Program-made: the position numbers and the translations under genes
Shown: one piece after another, positions 1 through 7,749 of the stretch
How positions within the stretch are numbered: position 1 is the first letter of the stretch
Layout: every line of letters begins with the position of its first letter
Notes under the pieces: model-generated
Told to the model about the DNA's origin: nothing
Database searches by the model: none
Seen by the model: only the letters and a program-made list of their open reading frames with translations
Origin: Verrucomicrobiota bacterium
GTDB lineage: Bacteria; Verrucomicrobiota; Verrucomicrobiia; Limisphaerales; UBA1096
Direction: 5' to 3'
DNA: 14,120 nucleotides
Assembly: GCA_003972865.1 (NCBI GenBank)
Contig: QOAX01000272.1
Location: 1-14,120 of the forward strand

Positions 1-965
1 AGCTTGGCTTTGCGCGACTCTATGATTGCGAACGGCTCGGCGGGAAGGTTTTTGTGGTTCACGTATCGAGAAAGATCCCGGAGGGCGATCACGGTGCATT
101 TTTCCTCCAGCAGGTGCTTCATGTATTGCGTGAACAGCTGGGGTGGCGTGTGCACCCATGGGTGATCGAAGTCGGGCACGCCGTGAAACTGGAGCACCGC
201 AATTCTACCCCAACCAGCTTGAGCCACTGCGCGTTTGAAATCTGCCAGCGTCCAGTCAGGGCGCGCGTCGCCAGCACTTGGAATCAACAGCGGATGGTCA
301 AGGCCCGGCTCGTAAGCCACACCCTGCCCCTTCTCGTAGGGAAACTCCGGGGAACCACCGCGACGGGCAAATCGGATTCCCAGCGACTTGAGTATTTTCA
401 AAGCCTTAGGATGGATGACGTTTCCGGGATAAGCGAACGAGACAGGCTTAGGGATGCCGTACGCCTCACATTGCCGGGCGATATAATTGATCTCCTCTGG
501 AAGTCGCCCCAATGTGTCCCGGGTCACCCCCATATGACTGCGGGTGTGGTTGCCGATTTCAAAACCGTCGGCGTGCAGAGCCTTAATTTGCTCCCATGTC
601 ATGTAGTCCTTTTTGTTGCTGGTGAAGGTGAACCCTTCGGTGACGAAGAAGGTAGCTCCAAATTCGTGGCGCTTCAGAATCGGCCTCACCACGGAATAGT
701 GGGACGCCACCGAGTCATCAAAAGTCAGCACCACCAGTTTCTCCGGCATCGGCTCCTTGGCTACGACGCTAATGCCGCCGTGTTTATGAAGGCGTTCGAC
801 AGTACCAGATTTGTCATCATCCTTTACATTCACATCCGCGCCAGCAGCCAAGTGCTGTTTCACGGCGGCGATGTCACCTTCCCCGGCAGTATCGTGAGTT
901 GGATCGGCGGAAGCAGTTCCCACGAGCAGCACGGCTGCGATTGTTGTGATTAGGAGGTGTTTCAT
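1..965 (-). CDS. Secreted polysaccharide deacetylase (NodB-type, CE4-like) with a degenerate ankyrin-repeat head; 3' end beyond window
   Basis: I translated this frame by hand from the ATG at 965-963; 321 codons are visible with no stop before the window edge. Residues 1-20 form a signal peptide ending in an AxA-like TASA. Residues about 29-54 (GDIAAVKQHLAAGADVNVKD) read as one ankyrin repeat that then decays. The NodB fold follows: TFDD at 81-84, NHTRSH at 139-144 (metal-binding H140 and H144), AYPGN at 178-182 and QFHGV at 259-263 (H261). Members of this family remove N- or O-acetyl groups from polysaccharides in a metal-dependent way; the substrate here is unknown. The start overlaps the stop of the upstream heme-protein gene (ATGA), with a GAAGG only 3 nt before it, so translational coupling is likely. 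The head looks transplanted from an ankyrin lipoprotein family, but the lipobox cysteine is absent (LVGTASA). The enzyme class is secure; the origin of the head is inferred. Confidence 0.88.
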   Translation of the reverse strand, partial: MKHLLITTIAAVLLVGTASADPTHDTAGEGDIAAVKQHLAAGADVNVKDDDKSGTVERLHKHGGISVVAKEPMPEKLVVLTFDDSVASHYSVVRPILKRHEFGATFFVTEGFTFTSNKKDYMTWEQIKALHADGFEIGNHTRSHMGVTRDTLGRLPEEINYIARQCEAYGIPKPVSFAYPGNVIHPKALKILKSLGIRFARRGGSPEFPYEKGQGVAYEPGLDHPLLIPSAGDARPDWTLADFKRAVAQAGWGRIAVLQFHGVPDFDHPWVHTPPQLFTQYMKHLLEEKCTVIALRDLSRYVNHKNLPAEPFAIIESRKAK

Positions 966-1006
966 TTGCCTTCAGCTTTCAATTCTTCACCCGTCTCTTT
1001 TTTAAA
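960..1006 (-). repeat. Gene-junction cassette, copy A (EELKAEGK-stop / ATGA start)
   Basis: Minus-strand positions 988-960 contain GAAGAATTGAAAGCTGAAGG, then C, then AAATGAAA. They match 12328-12356 (plus strand) at 28 of 29 positions. Upstream, TTTAAA (1006-1001) and GGT (991-989) are also shared once a 9-nt difference is allowed. Here the element encodes the last residues of the heme protein (FKKETGEELKAEGK-stop) and supplies the ribosome-binding GAAGG and overlapping ATG of the deacetylase gene. Confidence 0.85.
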
Positions 1007-3532
1007 AGCCGGGTGGTTGCGGTTGCCGCCGCTGAGGATGTAGGCGAGGAGATCCATCACCTCGTCTTTTTGCATCAAATTCAACAGTCCAGGCGGCATT
1101 GGTGAGACCTTGGAGGGTTCGATGCTCTCGACCTGGGTGCGGTTGATGTTCGCCTGTTGGTTGGGATCGAACATGTCGGTGTTCACGCTTACGCGGTCGC
1201 CGTTGAGGTTTACCACCACACCGGTCACTGTGTCCCCGTTTTTCATTTTTACAATCACGGGTACGAATTGCTCGTTGATCTCCTTGCTGGGGTTGATTAC
1301 CTGATCCAGTAAATCGCGCGGTGAATAGCGGCCACCGGCACCGGTCAGGTCGGGCCCGGTCATCCCACCCTCGTTGGCAAACCGGTGACAGGCAAAGCAG
1401 CCGCCTGCGGCAAACATCTTTCGGCCACGATCGAAGTCCCTGTTTTTCAAGCCCGTTGTCGCCGCCTGACTCAACTCCTCGAGTTCCCACTGCTTCACGT
1501 ACTTCCTGCCGATCATCGCCGCGGCCATGATCTCGAAAGGAGATTTGAAGACAGGCTTCTTTGCGAGCAAATCCTTCAACTCCATTTTTTCAGCAGCACT
1601 CAGGCTGGCAACGGCGTCTCTGCGGATGAACTCGATGAATTTGCTGAAACTCCTGCCGCCGCGGTAGTTGGCCGCTTTCAAAAACCAATTGAGATACGCC
1701 ATACGCAGCTCCGTGGTCCAGCCGGCCTTGAGCATCCTTAGCGAGCGGGCGTATTCAATCTGCTCCTCCTGCGTGGCTGCTTCCTGCAACAGCCGGATAC
1801 CCTTGGCCGCGGTCGTGGTCGCCTGCAGATGGGCAAGCGTTTCGCAGAGCAACCAGTTTTGCTCGAAGGCGGGCGCGGGGAATTGCGGTTCCAGTTGAGC
1901 GATAATCTTTTTGACCGCGCGCGTGTTCGGATCGCCGAAGCGCACGAGGGCGATTTGATAAGCCCGCACCAACGTGAGTTTGCCAGTGTGATCCAGCTTG
2001 TCCCACTTCACTTCGGCCAACAATTTGTAAACGGTGGCGGCCAATTGTTTGTCCACAAGCGCGTCGGGTTTGCCATTGGCCGGATCGGCTGCGGCCACTT
2101 TGCACAGGCCGAGCAACGCCGTTACTCGTTGGTTGTGATTCTTTTCATTCAGCGCACGGTCTTTCCATTGCGCCAATGGCTGATGCTGCACCGCAGTGAG
2201 AGCAGCCCAGCGAACGAAACGATCCGGATGATCCAAGTGCGGCCAGGCTGCGTTTAATGCGTCTGAATGTTGTCTGCCATGGAATTGCTCCAACCGATGC
2301 CGAAGTCGGGTGAGTTCATTGACGTTTGGCTTGTGCTTCACGAGCGCAGTGGACTCCTTGCCGACATACGTCACACGATAAACTCCAGACTGAACTCGCC
2401 GACCGCCGATTGCGAAGTACATCGCCCCATCCGCGGGATGTATTATCGCGTCGGTCACCGGCAACGGGCTACCGGTGATGAATGTCTCCTTGGTGGCCGT
2501 GTACGTGGATCCTTCCGGCTCCATGTGCACGGCGTGGATTTTGCCCCAACTCCAGTCCAGAATAAAAAAAGCGTCCTGATATTTGGCGGGAAACTTTGCG
2601 CCGTAACCGAATGTCACTCCCGTGGGTGAGCCGGGGCCGATGTTGATCACCGGCGGCAGTGTATCCGGGTAAAACTCAGGCCGCTTGCCGGTGCCGTTGC
2701 GCCAGCCCCACATCGATCCGCTGGTCACGTGGCAGATGCGCGTGGGCCGGTACCATGAGGTGTTGAAGTCGTACTCCATGTCTGCATCGTAGGTGAAGAG
2801 CTCGCCATCGCGGTTGAAGGCGCCATCAAAAATATTCCGGTAACCAGAGGAAACGATCTCCCAGTGTTTCCCGTCGGGCGAGATGTTGTAAATAATGCCA
2901 CCCGGCGCCAGCCGGTCGCGGTTATGACCACGTCCATCGGGCATGCGCGGTAACAGATGATCTTCGCCCCAGTGCAACGGTATCCGCGAGGCATCGGACT
3001 TGGCGGGTGTGGTGTTGTTGCCGGTGATCAGGTAAATGGATTTTTTATCCGGTGCGAGCAACACTGCGTGGATGCCGTGATCGCCGCGGGTGGTCATGCC
3101 TCGCAGCTTCTCCACCTTGTCCAGCCGGTCGTCGCCATCCGAATCCGTCACACGATAGAGGCCGCTCTCCATCTTGCGCTCGTAATCGTTCACCCCCACG
3201 TACAACGCGCCAAAAGCCCAGAGCAGACCGTTTGCCGCACGGATTTTGGCCGGGACTTTTTCGATATCTTTGGCCTTCAGTGGCTGTCCGGCTGCTGGTG
3301 CCCAGAAACGGTACAAACCGCCGAACTGATCGCTGACAATAATGCGTCCCTTGTTGTCAGTGCAGAGGTTTACCCATGAGCCCTGCTGCGGCTTGGGCAC
3401 CGAATAGAGCAGTTCCACATTGAAGCCTTCAGGTGCCTTGATGTTTCGAACCGGCGTTGCGGAGTCCGCCACGGATTGAGCTTGAGCCGAAATACCCAGC
3501 GACAAACAAATAACAGTCAGAGTACGAGACAT
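962..3532 (-). CDS. Secreted PVC-type heme-binding CxxCH protein (membrane-bound dehydrogenase-like propeller, helical region and cytochrome c domain)
   Basis: The product is 856 aa if it starts at the ATG at 3532-3530, chosen because it opens a clear signal peptide (MSRTLTVICLSLGISAQAQS); the frame stays open upstream to 3646 but that part looks non-coding. Residues about 30-410 carry an NHL/sorbosone-dehydrogenase-like beta-propeller pattern (IKAPEGFNVELLYSV, NGLLWAFGALYVG, LAPGGIIYNISPDG). A helical HEAT-like stretch covers roughly 430-680. The C-terminal heme domain has CFACH at 712-716, GPDLTGAGGRY after it and SPMPPGL near 810 as likely distal-Met region. This order matches the planctomycete/verrucomicrobial heme-binding family (TIGR02603 type), thought to oxidise sugars or alcohols in the periplasm; the actual substrate is unknown. 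The tail after LLAYILSGG ends in EELKAEGK, part of the repeated junction cassette. No convincing Shine-Dalgarno lies before the chosen ATG. Co-transcription with the deacetylase is likely. Confidence 0.9.
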   Translation of the reverse strand: MSRTLTVICLSLGISAQAQSVADSATPVRNIKAPEGFNVELLYSVPKPQQGSWVNLCTDNKGRIIVSDQFGGLYRFWAPAAGQPLKAKDIEKVPAKIRAANGLLWAFGALYVGVNDYERKMESGLYRVTDSDGDDRLDKVEKLRGMTTRGDHGIHAVLLAPDKKSIYLITGNNTTPAKSDASRIPLHWGEDHLLPRMPDGRGHNRDRLAPGGIIYNISPDGKHWEIVSSGYRNIFDGAFNRDGELFTYDADMEYDFNTSWYRPTRICHVTSGSMWGWRNGTGKRPEFYPDTLPPVINIGPGSPTGVTFGYGAKFPAKYQDAFFILDWSWGKIHAVHMEPEGSTYTATKETFITGSPLPVTDAIIHPADGAMYFAIGGRRVQSGVYRVTYVGKESTALVKHKPNVNELTRLRHRLEQFHGRQHSDALNAAWPHLDHPDRFVRWAALTAVQHQPLAQWKDRALNEKNHNQRVTALLGLCKVAAADPANGKPDALVDKQLAATVYKLLAEVKWDKLDHTGKLTLVRAYQIALVRFGDPNTRAVKKIIAQLEPQFPAPAFEQNWLLCETLAHLQATTTAAKGIRLLQEAATQEEQIEYARSLRMLKAGWTTELRMAYLNWFLKAANYRGGRSFSKFIEFIRRDAVASLSAAEKMELKDLLAKKPVFKSPFEIMAAAMIGRKYVKQWELEELSQAATTGLKNRDFDRGRKMFAAGGCFACHRFANEGGMTGPDLTGAGGRYSPRDLLDQVINPSKEINEQFVPVIVKMKNGDTVTGVVVNLNGDRVSVNTDMFDPNQQANINRTQVESIEPSKVSPMPPGLLNLMQKDEVMDLLAYILSGGNRNHPAFKKETGEELKAEGK

Positions 3533-3798
3533 GGTACGCCGCGAAAATACACGCCGCAGGCACTCAAAGCCAATGGATAATGGCGTGTACCCTAAGCAAT
3601 AAATAGTCACGTTTATAACTCTGGTAGTGGGATAGTCGTGGATCAATCATATTAAATCATACTAACACCCCAAAGTGGGACAAAAGTGGGACAAAACATC
3701 TTATTGATCCCCAATCTGGCAATTTTTGCCGTGAATAACTAAGAAGTGAGAATATTTTTGAAGAGCATTTAACAATTCAAAAATAGAGTTAGAAGGAA
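3533..3798. other. AT-rich intergenic region between the heme-protein gene and tRNA-Ala
   Basis: These 266 nt are visibly richer in A+T than the flanking genes and contain no credible ORF. They hold the 11-bp tandem repeat at 3672-3693, two AATCATA copies (about 3645-3660), and a small hairpin GGCAA-TTT-TTGCC (about 3718-3730) downstream of the tRNA 3' end in its transcription direction. The promoter of the minus-strand heme-protein gene should lie here, but I see no -35/-10 pair I would defend. Confidence 0.6.
3672..3693. repeat. 11-bp perfect tandem repeat (two copies of AAAGTGGGACA)
   Basis: AAAGTGGGACA occurs twice head to tail with no mismatch, followed by AAAAC. It lies about 105 nt beyond the 3' end of the minus-strand tRNA-Ala gene. 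Read on the plus strand, one frame gives HPKVGQKWDKTSY then stop, which could be the tail of a lost gene, but an 11-bp repeat is open in more than one frame, so this is weak. Confidence 0.8.
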
Positions 3799-3874
3799 TG
3801 GTGGAGCCATGCGGAATCGAACCGCAGACCTTCGCATTGCGAACGCGACGCTCTACCAACTGAGCTATGACCCC
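3799..3874 (-). tRNA. tRNA-Ala (anticodon CGC)
   Basis: The reverse complement folds into a complete 76-nt cloverleaf. The acceptor stem is GGGGTCA/TGGCTCC and includes the G3-U70 wobble pair, the alanine identity element. The D stem is GCTC/GAGC. The anticodon stem is TCGCG/TGCGA around loop TTCGCAA, giving anticodon CGC (codon GCG). The T stem is TGCGG/CCGCA. Discriminator A73 and the 3' CCA (3801-3799) are encoded. It is transcribed away from the symporter operon. Confidence 0.95.
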
Positions 3875-4013
3875 ACTCGCCCCAGCACGGCAAACCCGCG
3901 CCGTGAAGGGCGGACATGGTGCCGTGCCACCGCCAAACCGCAAGCCGTTTTCATTCCCGGCACAAAAGGAGTTGCAAGCCAAGCGGGCGGCGGGACAATC
4001 TGCCGCCGCACGG

Positions 4014-4256
4014 ATGCCCGATCCCGCCCCCAAATCATCACCCCGCCCCTGGCTGCTGGCGCTTGGCTTTGCGCTGCTCTTTGTCGCCGCCGTGCCGTGG
4101 TATTGGCCGGCTCATGACCAAGAAACTTTGCTCGGCTTGCCGCGTTGGGTTGTGGTTTCCATTGTCGCGTCTGTTCTCATCTCGTGTTTGACAGCGTGGG
4201 TTTTCCTGTGCCATTGGCCGGGCGGGGACGGGGATGAACCAGAGGAAGACGCATGA
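4014..4256 (+). CDS. Small two-TM membrane protein (DUF3311-like), partner of the downstream symporter
   Basis: The product is 80 aa from the ATG at 4014. The frame is open back to an ATG at 3867, but that codon lies inside tRNA-Ala, and the intervening sequence is Pro/Arg-rich and unlike a protein start. Two hydrophobic segments are visible: PWLLALGFALLFVAAVPWYW (about residues 12-31) and WVVVSIVASVLISCLTAWVF (about 44-63), separated by a short loop with LLGLPRW. Small proteins of this build (DUF3311 type) are typically encoded just before sodium:solute symporters. The stop overlaps the symporter start (ATGA, 4253-4256), implying coupled translation and probably a stoichiometric or assembly partner. 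Family assignment is by pattern and context; the start is uncertain (a TTG at 3972 directly follows AAAGGAG). Confidence 0.7.
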   Translation: MPDPAPKSSPRPWLLALGFALLFVAAVPWYWPAHDQETLLGLPRWVVVSIVASVLISCLTAWVFLCHWPGGDGDEPEEDA

Positions 4257-5758
4257 TTGCCGCGCTGCCATTCGGACCAGGCGGATTGGCGTTCATCGCA
4301 TTGTACCTTCTCTCGCTGCTTGCCTTGGGCTGGTGGGGCCGAAAGGCGCGACAATCGGACACGCTGCAGGATTTTTACTTGGCCGGCCCCGGTGTTGGCT
4401 TTGCCGTGCTGCTGCTAACACTCTATGCCACGCAATGGAGCGGCAACACGCTCTTCGGCTACACTGGCAAGGCGTACAGAGAAGGTTTCAGCTGGCTAGT
4501 CTCACTACATTTCATGACGGCACTGGTCGTCTGCTATCTGTTCTTTGCACCGTGGCTGCACCGATTGGCCAAACGCCACGGCTTCGTGACGCCGGCCGAT
4601 TTTCTTTTGCATCGCTTCAACTCGCGCCCGCTCTGTCTCCTGGCTGTCATCGTGATGCTCATCGGCGTGGCCAACTATCTCCTCGCGCAAATCATCGCCA
4701 TGGGCACCGCCACAGAGGTGCTTTTAACCTACGGTGTGGAGGACAGCGCCATCGCGCCGCGCACGGCGTTCATCGGTGGTGTCATCCTGCTGGCAGCGAT
4801 CATGCTCATTTACGAAACCCTCGGCGGCTTTCGCGCCGTGGCGTGGACCGATGCCATTCAGGGCGTCATTCTGATCTTCGGCTTCATGCTCCTGCTCGGC
4901 ATGGTCATCCATAAATATGGCACGCCTGCCGACGCCGTTGCAAAGCTGATTCAAATCGCCCCGGAAAAAATCGAGCCGCCCACCGGCACACGCCAAACGC
5001 TCAACTGGATCAGCTGGATCATCATCGTCGGATTCGGCGGCGCGTTGTATCCGCAAGCCATCCAGCGCATCTACGCAGCGCGCAACGCCCGTACGCTGCG
5101 GCGTAGCCTGGCCGTGATGGTCTTCCTGCCGCTCACCACCACCATCGTCGTGCTGCTCGTTGGCATCATCGCCAATGCCAACGGACTGGAGGTGAAAAAA
5201 TCCATCCACCTCCTGCCCGCCATCTGCCGAGAGGTGATGCAGACGCCCACCGGCTACTGGCTGGTGGTCATCCTCTCCGCCGCCATTCTCGCTGGACTGA
5301 TGTCCACTGCCGACTCCGTTCTGCTGGTCATCTCCGCCATGATCACCAAGGATATTTATGCACGCCACTTCAATCCCGCTGCCAGTGAGCCTCAACTCAC
5401 GCATCTGGGCAAATGGATCTCCGTCGCCATCGTCCTCCTCACCGCCAGCCTCGCCATCGCCTTTTACGGCCATCGCGACAGCAACATCCTGATCACCCTG
5501 TTAAAAATTAAATTCGAGATGCTCCTGCAACTTGCTCCGGCGTTCATCCTCGGCATCCACTGCCAATCGCTGCGCCCAGGCCCTGTACTGGCCGGAATGG
5601 CCGTCGGACTTGCGGTTGCACTCGGGTTGTTTTTGCAGCGCAAGTTCGGCGCGAACCCCATCGACACCCACGGCCTGCACGAGGGTGTCATTGGCTTGGT
5701 GGCGAATTGCCTGGTTGTGTTCACTAGCTTGTTGCGACGAAATAAATGGGGTCGCTAA
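4253..5758 (+). CDS. Sodium:solute symporter family (SSS) transporter
   Basis: The 501-aa protein has about 13 hydrophobic segments along its full length, the usual size for the family. Recognisable SSS features are DFYLAGPG at 40-47 after TM1, ATQWSGNTLFGYTGKAYREG at 59-78, the signature ETLGGFRAVAWTDAIQG at 188-204, and MSTADS at 350-355 followed by TKDIY, the region that contributes the Na2 sodium site in homologues. It should import a small solute with Na+ across the inner membrane. The substrate cannot be deduced: family members carry sugars, sialic acid, proline, pantothenate or carboxylates. The ATG overlaps the stop of the small membrane protein (ATGA). The following secreted esterase on the same strand is 241 nt away, so a common catabolic role is plausible but a single transcript is not proven. 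Confidence 0.93.
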   Translation: MIAALPFGPGGLAFIALYLLSLLALGWWGRKARQSDTLQDFYLAGPGVGFAVLLLTLYATQWSGNTLFGYTGKAYREGFSWLVSLHFMTALVVCYLFFAPWLHRLAKRHGFVTPADFLLHRFNSRPLCLLAVIVMLIGVANYLLAQIIAMGTATEVLLTYGVEDSAIAPRTAFIGGVILLAAIMLIYETLGGFRAVAWTDAIQGVILIFGFMLLLGMVIHKYGTPADAVAKLIQIAPEKIEPPTGTRQTLNWISWIIIVGFGGALYPQAIQRIYAARNARTLRRSLAVMVFLPLTTTIVVLLVGIIANANGLEVKKSIHLLPAICREVMQTPTGYWLVVILSAAILAGLMSTADSVLLVISAMITKDIYARHFNPAASEPQLTHLGKWISVAIVLLTASLAIAFYGHRDSNILITLLKIKFEMLLQLAPAFILGIHCQSLRPGPVLAGMAVGLAVALGLFLQRKFGANPIDTHGLHEGVIGLVANCLVVFTSLLRRNKWGR

Positions 5759-5999
5759 GTCTGCCGCATCCAGTGCCACCAATAGCAGGCTATGGCACGA
5801 CACGGCTTCCATTCCGAAAAACAGGCCGGGCAAAACATCCACACCGCCGGTCGGCGGAGGCGCAAAAAACGTGTCCAAAGAATCGTTACCACCGAGCGCA
5901 CGTTGCCGTTTGCACTTGGCCAAGTCGATCCACAGACAACCGTGCTTGGCCAATTTCCTGTTTGCCGCCGCGGTGGTTTCCGTGAACAATCGCTTTGAC
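5759..5999. other. Intergenic region between symporter and bifunctional esterase
   Basis: These 241 nt hold no convincing gene. Frames stay open across part of the region because it is GC-rich, but they lack family similarity and overlap the symporter end. Visible structure: a short GC hairpin CCGCC-GGTC-GGCGG (about 5847-5860), and two TTGGCCAA palindromes 30 bp apart (5916 and 5946). No clear promoter motif was found. Confidence 0.55.
5914..5953. repeat. Two TTGGCCAA palindromes, 30 bp apart
   Basis: ACTTGGCCAAGT at 5914-5925 is a perfect 12-nt palindrome; TTGGCCAA recurs at 5946-5953 in GTGCTTGGCCAATT. The centres are 30 bp apart, close to three helical turns, and lie 47-85 nt upstream of the esterase start. 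They belong to the window-wide set of nine TTGGCCAA copies and could be an operator pair or members of an iterated palindrome; the sequence alone does not decide. Confidence 0.6.
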
Positions 6000-7733
6000 A
6001 TGAATCGCATTGCCGCATGGTTTCTCCTGCTTGGCCTCAGTGCCGGGGTGACCGCGACGGAGTACCGCTTCGACCGCACCAGGGACATCGTTTACAAGGA
6101 GATCGACGGCAAAAAACTCAGGCTCAACGCCTTCGTGCCGAAAGGCGACGGCCCCTTCCCCGCCGTGCTTGTCGTCCACGGGGGAGCCTGGCGGGCGGGC
6201 TCCCGAACCCAGCTCACCATGTATGCCAAGAGCCTCGCCCGGCGCGGTTTCTCCTGTTTCTCCATCGACTACCGCCTCGCGCCCCGGCACAAAAGCCCGG
6301 CACAAATCGAGGACTGCCGCGACGCCGTCCGGTGGATACGCCAACACGCGGCCAGTTACCGATCCGACCCCGGCCGCATCGGCGCGATCGGCTACTCGGC
6401 CGGCGGCCAGCTGGTGTCGCTGCTTGCCACCACCGGTTTGTCAAAGGCGGACGACCCGAAGGGCGTTGGCACAAAAATCACCGCCGCCGTCGCTGGGGGC
6501 GCGCCGACCGATTTCCGGTCCACCCGCGAAAACTCCAGGATGTTCTCCTATTGGCTGGGCGGCTCGCGCAGCGACAAGCCGGAGGTCTATCATGCGGCGT
6601 CGCCGGCCGCGTTTGCCGACAAGGACGACGCGCCGATTTTCTTTTACAACGGCTCGGCAGACATGTTTGTGCCGGTGAAAACCCATCCGGCCGCGGGCTA
6701 CGCCGGCCCGACCGCCCTGCACGCGGCGCTGAAAAAGGCGGGCGTCGAGACCGACATGCACATCATCAAGGGTGCCGGCCACTTGTTTGCCATTTTCAAC
6801 AAAACCGCACTCGACGCCGGCTACGCCTTTCTCGACAAACACCTCAAGCCCTCCAACACACTCCACGTCTTCCTGCTCGCCGGCCAGTCCAACATGCAGG
6901 GACAGGGCGTCGTCGATTTTGATCATCCGAAATATTACAACGGCGGCAGGGGCATCCTAAAAAACGTGATGAAAAACACGGAGCGCGCCCACCTTTACGA
7001 GCACATCGTTGACGCCAAAGGCGACTGGATCGTGCGCGACGATGTCTTTGTCCGGCACCAGGCCGGGGAGGAACTCAAGACAGGCGGGCTATCGATCGGC
7101 TTCACCGGCTACGGAGGCAGACACCACATCGGGCCGGAATTCCAGATCGGCCACCTCGTCGGCGAGGCGTACGATGAGCCGGTGCTGCTCATCAAGACCG
7201 CCTGGGGCGGCAAAAGCATTCACAGGGATTTTCGTCCGCCCAGCTCCGGCGGCGCCACCGGGGAATTCTATAAAAAGATGCTCGCCGAATACCGCGAGGG
7301 CTTGGCCAGGCTGGGCGATGAATTCCCGCAGTTGGCCAAGCGCGAACCGGAACTCAGCGGCTTCGTCTGGCTCCAGGGCTGGAACGACATGTTCGACGAC
7401 GAGGCACTGAAGGAGTACGAGGCCAACCTGATCAATTTCGTCAAGGATGTGCGCAGGGAATTCGGGCAGCCCGACCTGCCGGTTGTCATCGGCGAACTCG
7501 GCAACGGCGGCCCCAAGGCCGGCAAAAACATGCGCGCGATTAGGACCGCACAGAAGGCCGCCACGGCGGCGCTTGGCCCAAACACGGCGTTCGTGCAAAC
7601 CACACAGTTCGCCCGACCGGCCAAGGAGTCGCCGAACGTCGGCCACGGCCACCACTGGTTCGGCAACGCCGAGAGCTACTTCCTTATCGGCGATGCGCTT
7701 GGCCAGGCGCTGCTCAGGCTGGCCGGGAAATAA
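6000..7733 (+). CDS. Secreted bifunctional carbohydrate esterase: alpha/beta hydrolase fused to SASA-type SGNH esterase
   Basis: The product is 577 aa from the ATG at 6000, chosen because it begins a signal peptide (MNRIAAWFLLLGLSAGVTAT); the frame remains open far upstream but overlaps the symporter. Residues about 25-283 are an alpha/beta hydrolase of the BD-FAE/esterase type: oxyanion motif HGGAW 60-64, nucleophile elbow GYSAGG 131-136 (S133), D221 in GSADMFVP, H261 in GAGHLF. From about 288 a sialate-O-acetylesterase-like SGNH domain follows: GQSNMQG 295-301 (S297), GPE 378-380, GGKSIH 403-408, WLQGWND 457-463 and HHW 551-553. Both catalytic centres look intact. Together they could strip two ester decorations (for example acetyl or aryl groups) from one polysaccharide outside the cytoplasm. 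The substrate is unknown. The next gene begins 16 nt downstream on the same strand. Confidence 0.9.
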   Translation: MNRIAAWFLLLGLSAGVTATEYRFDRTRDIVYKEIDGKKLRLNAFVPKGDGPFPAVLVVHGGAWRAGSRTQLTMYAKSLARRGFSCFSIDYRLAPRHKSPAQIEDCRDAVRWIRQHAASYRSDPGRIGAIGYSAGGQLVSLLATTGLSKADDPKGVGTKITAAVAGGAPTDFRSTRENSRMFSYWLGGSRSDKPEVYHAASPAAFADKDDAPIFFYNGSADMFVPVKTHPAAGYAGPTALHAALKKAGVETDMHIIKGAGHLFAIFNKTALDAGYAFLDKHLKPSNTLHVFLLAGQSNMQGQGVVDFDHPKYYNGGRGILKNVMKNTERAHLYEHIVDAKGDWIVRDDVFVRHQAGEELKTGGLSIGFTGYGGRHHIGPEFQIGHLVGEAYDEPVLLIKTAWGGKSIHRDFRPPSSGGATGEFYKKMLAEYREGLARLGDEFPQLAKREPELSGFVWLQGWNDMFDDEALKEYEANLINFVKDVRREFGQPDLPVVIGELGNGGPKAGKNMRAIRTAQKAATAALGPNTAFVQTTQFARPAKESPNVGHGHHWFGNAESYFLIGDALGQALLRLAGK

Positions 7734-7749
7734 TTTCAACCTACCCACA

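Noticed and set aside
97..125. Internal MKHLLEE in the deacetylase as another copy of the signal-peptide cassette
   Set aside because: The similarity stops after five residues and lies in the catalytic domain's C-terminal helix; the DNA does not match the cassette.
54..953. Long plus-strand frame of 299 codons at the left edge
   Set aside because: It is antisense to the deacetylase, whose minus-strand translation carries clear NodB motifs; the plus-strand protein has no recognisable features.
3885..3927. GCACGGCA ... TGCCGTGC inverted repeat between tRNA-Ala and the membrane protein
   Set aside because: An 8-bp stem with a 27-nt loop and no T run is not convincing as a terminator or attenuator.
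3867..4013. Upstream ATG at 3867 as start of the small membrane protein
   Set aside because: It lies inside tRNA-Ala and adds a Pro/Arg-rich segment; the ATG at 4014 gives the compact two-TM protein expected before a symporter.
4234..4914. 226-codon plus-strand frame within the symporter gene
   Set aside because: It is Arg/His-rich out-of-frame translation of a GC-rich gene; the symporter frame has family motifs and TM segments.
5532..5999. N-terminal extension of the bifunctional esterase
   Set aside because: It overlaps the symporter end in another frame and precedes an internal signal peptide, which must be at the N-terminus.
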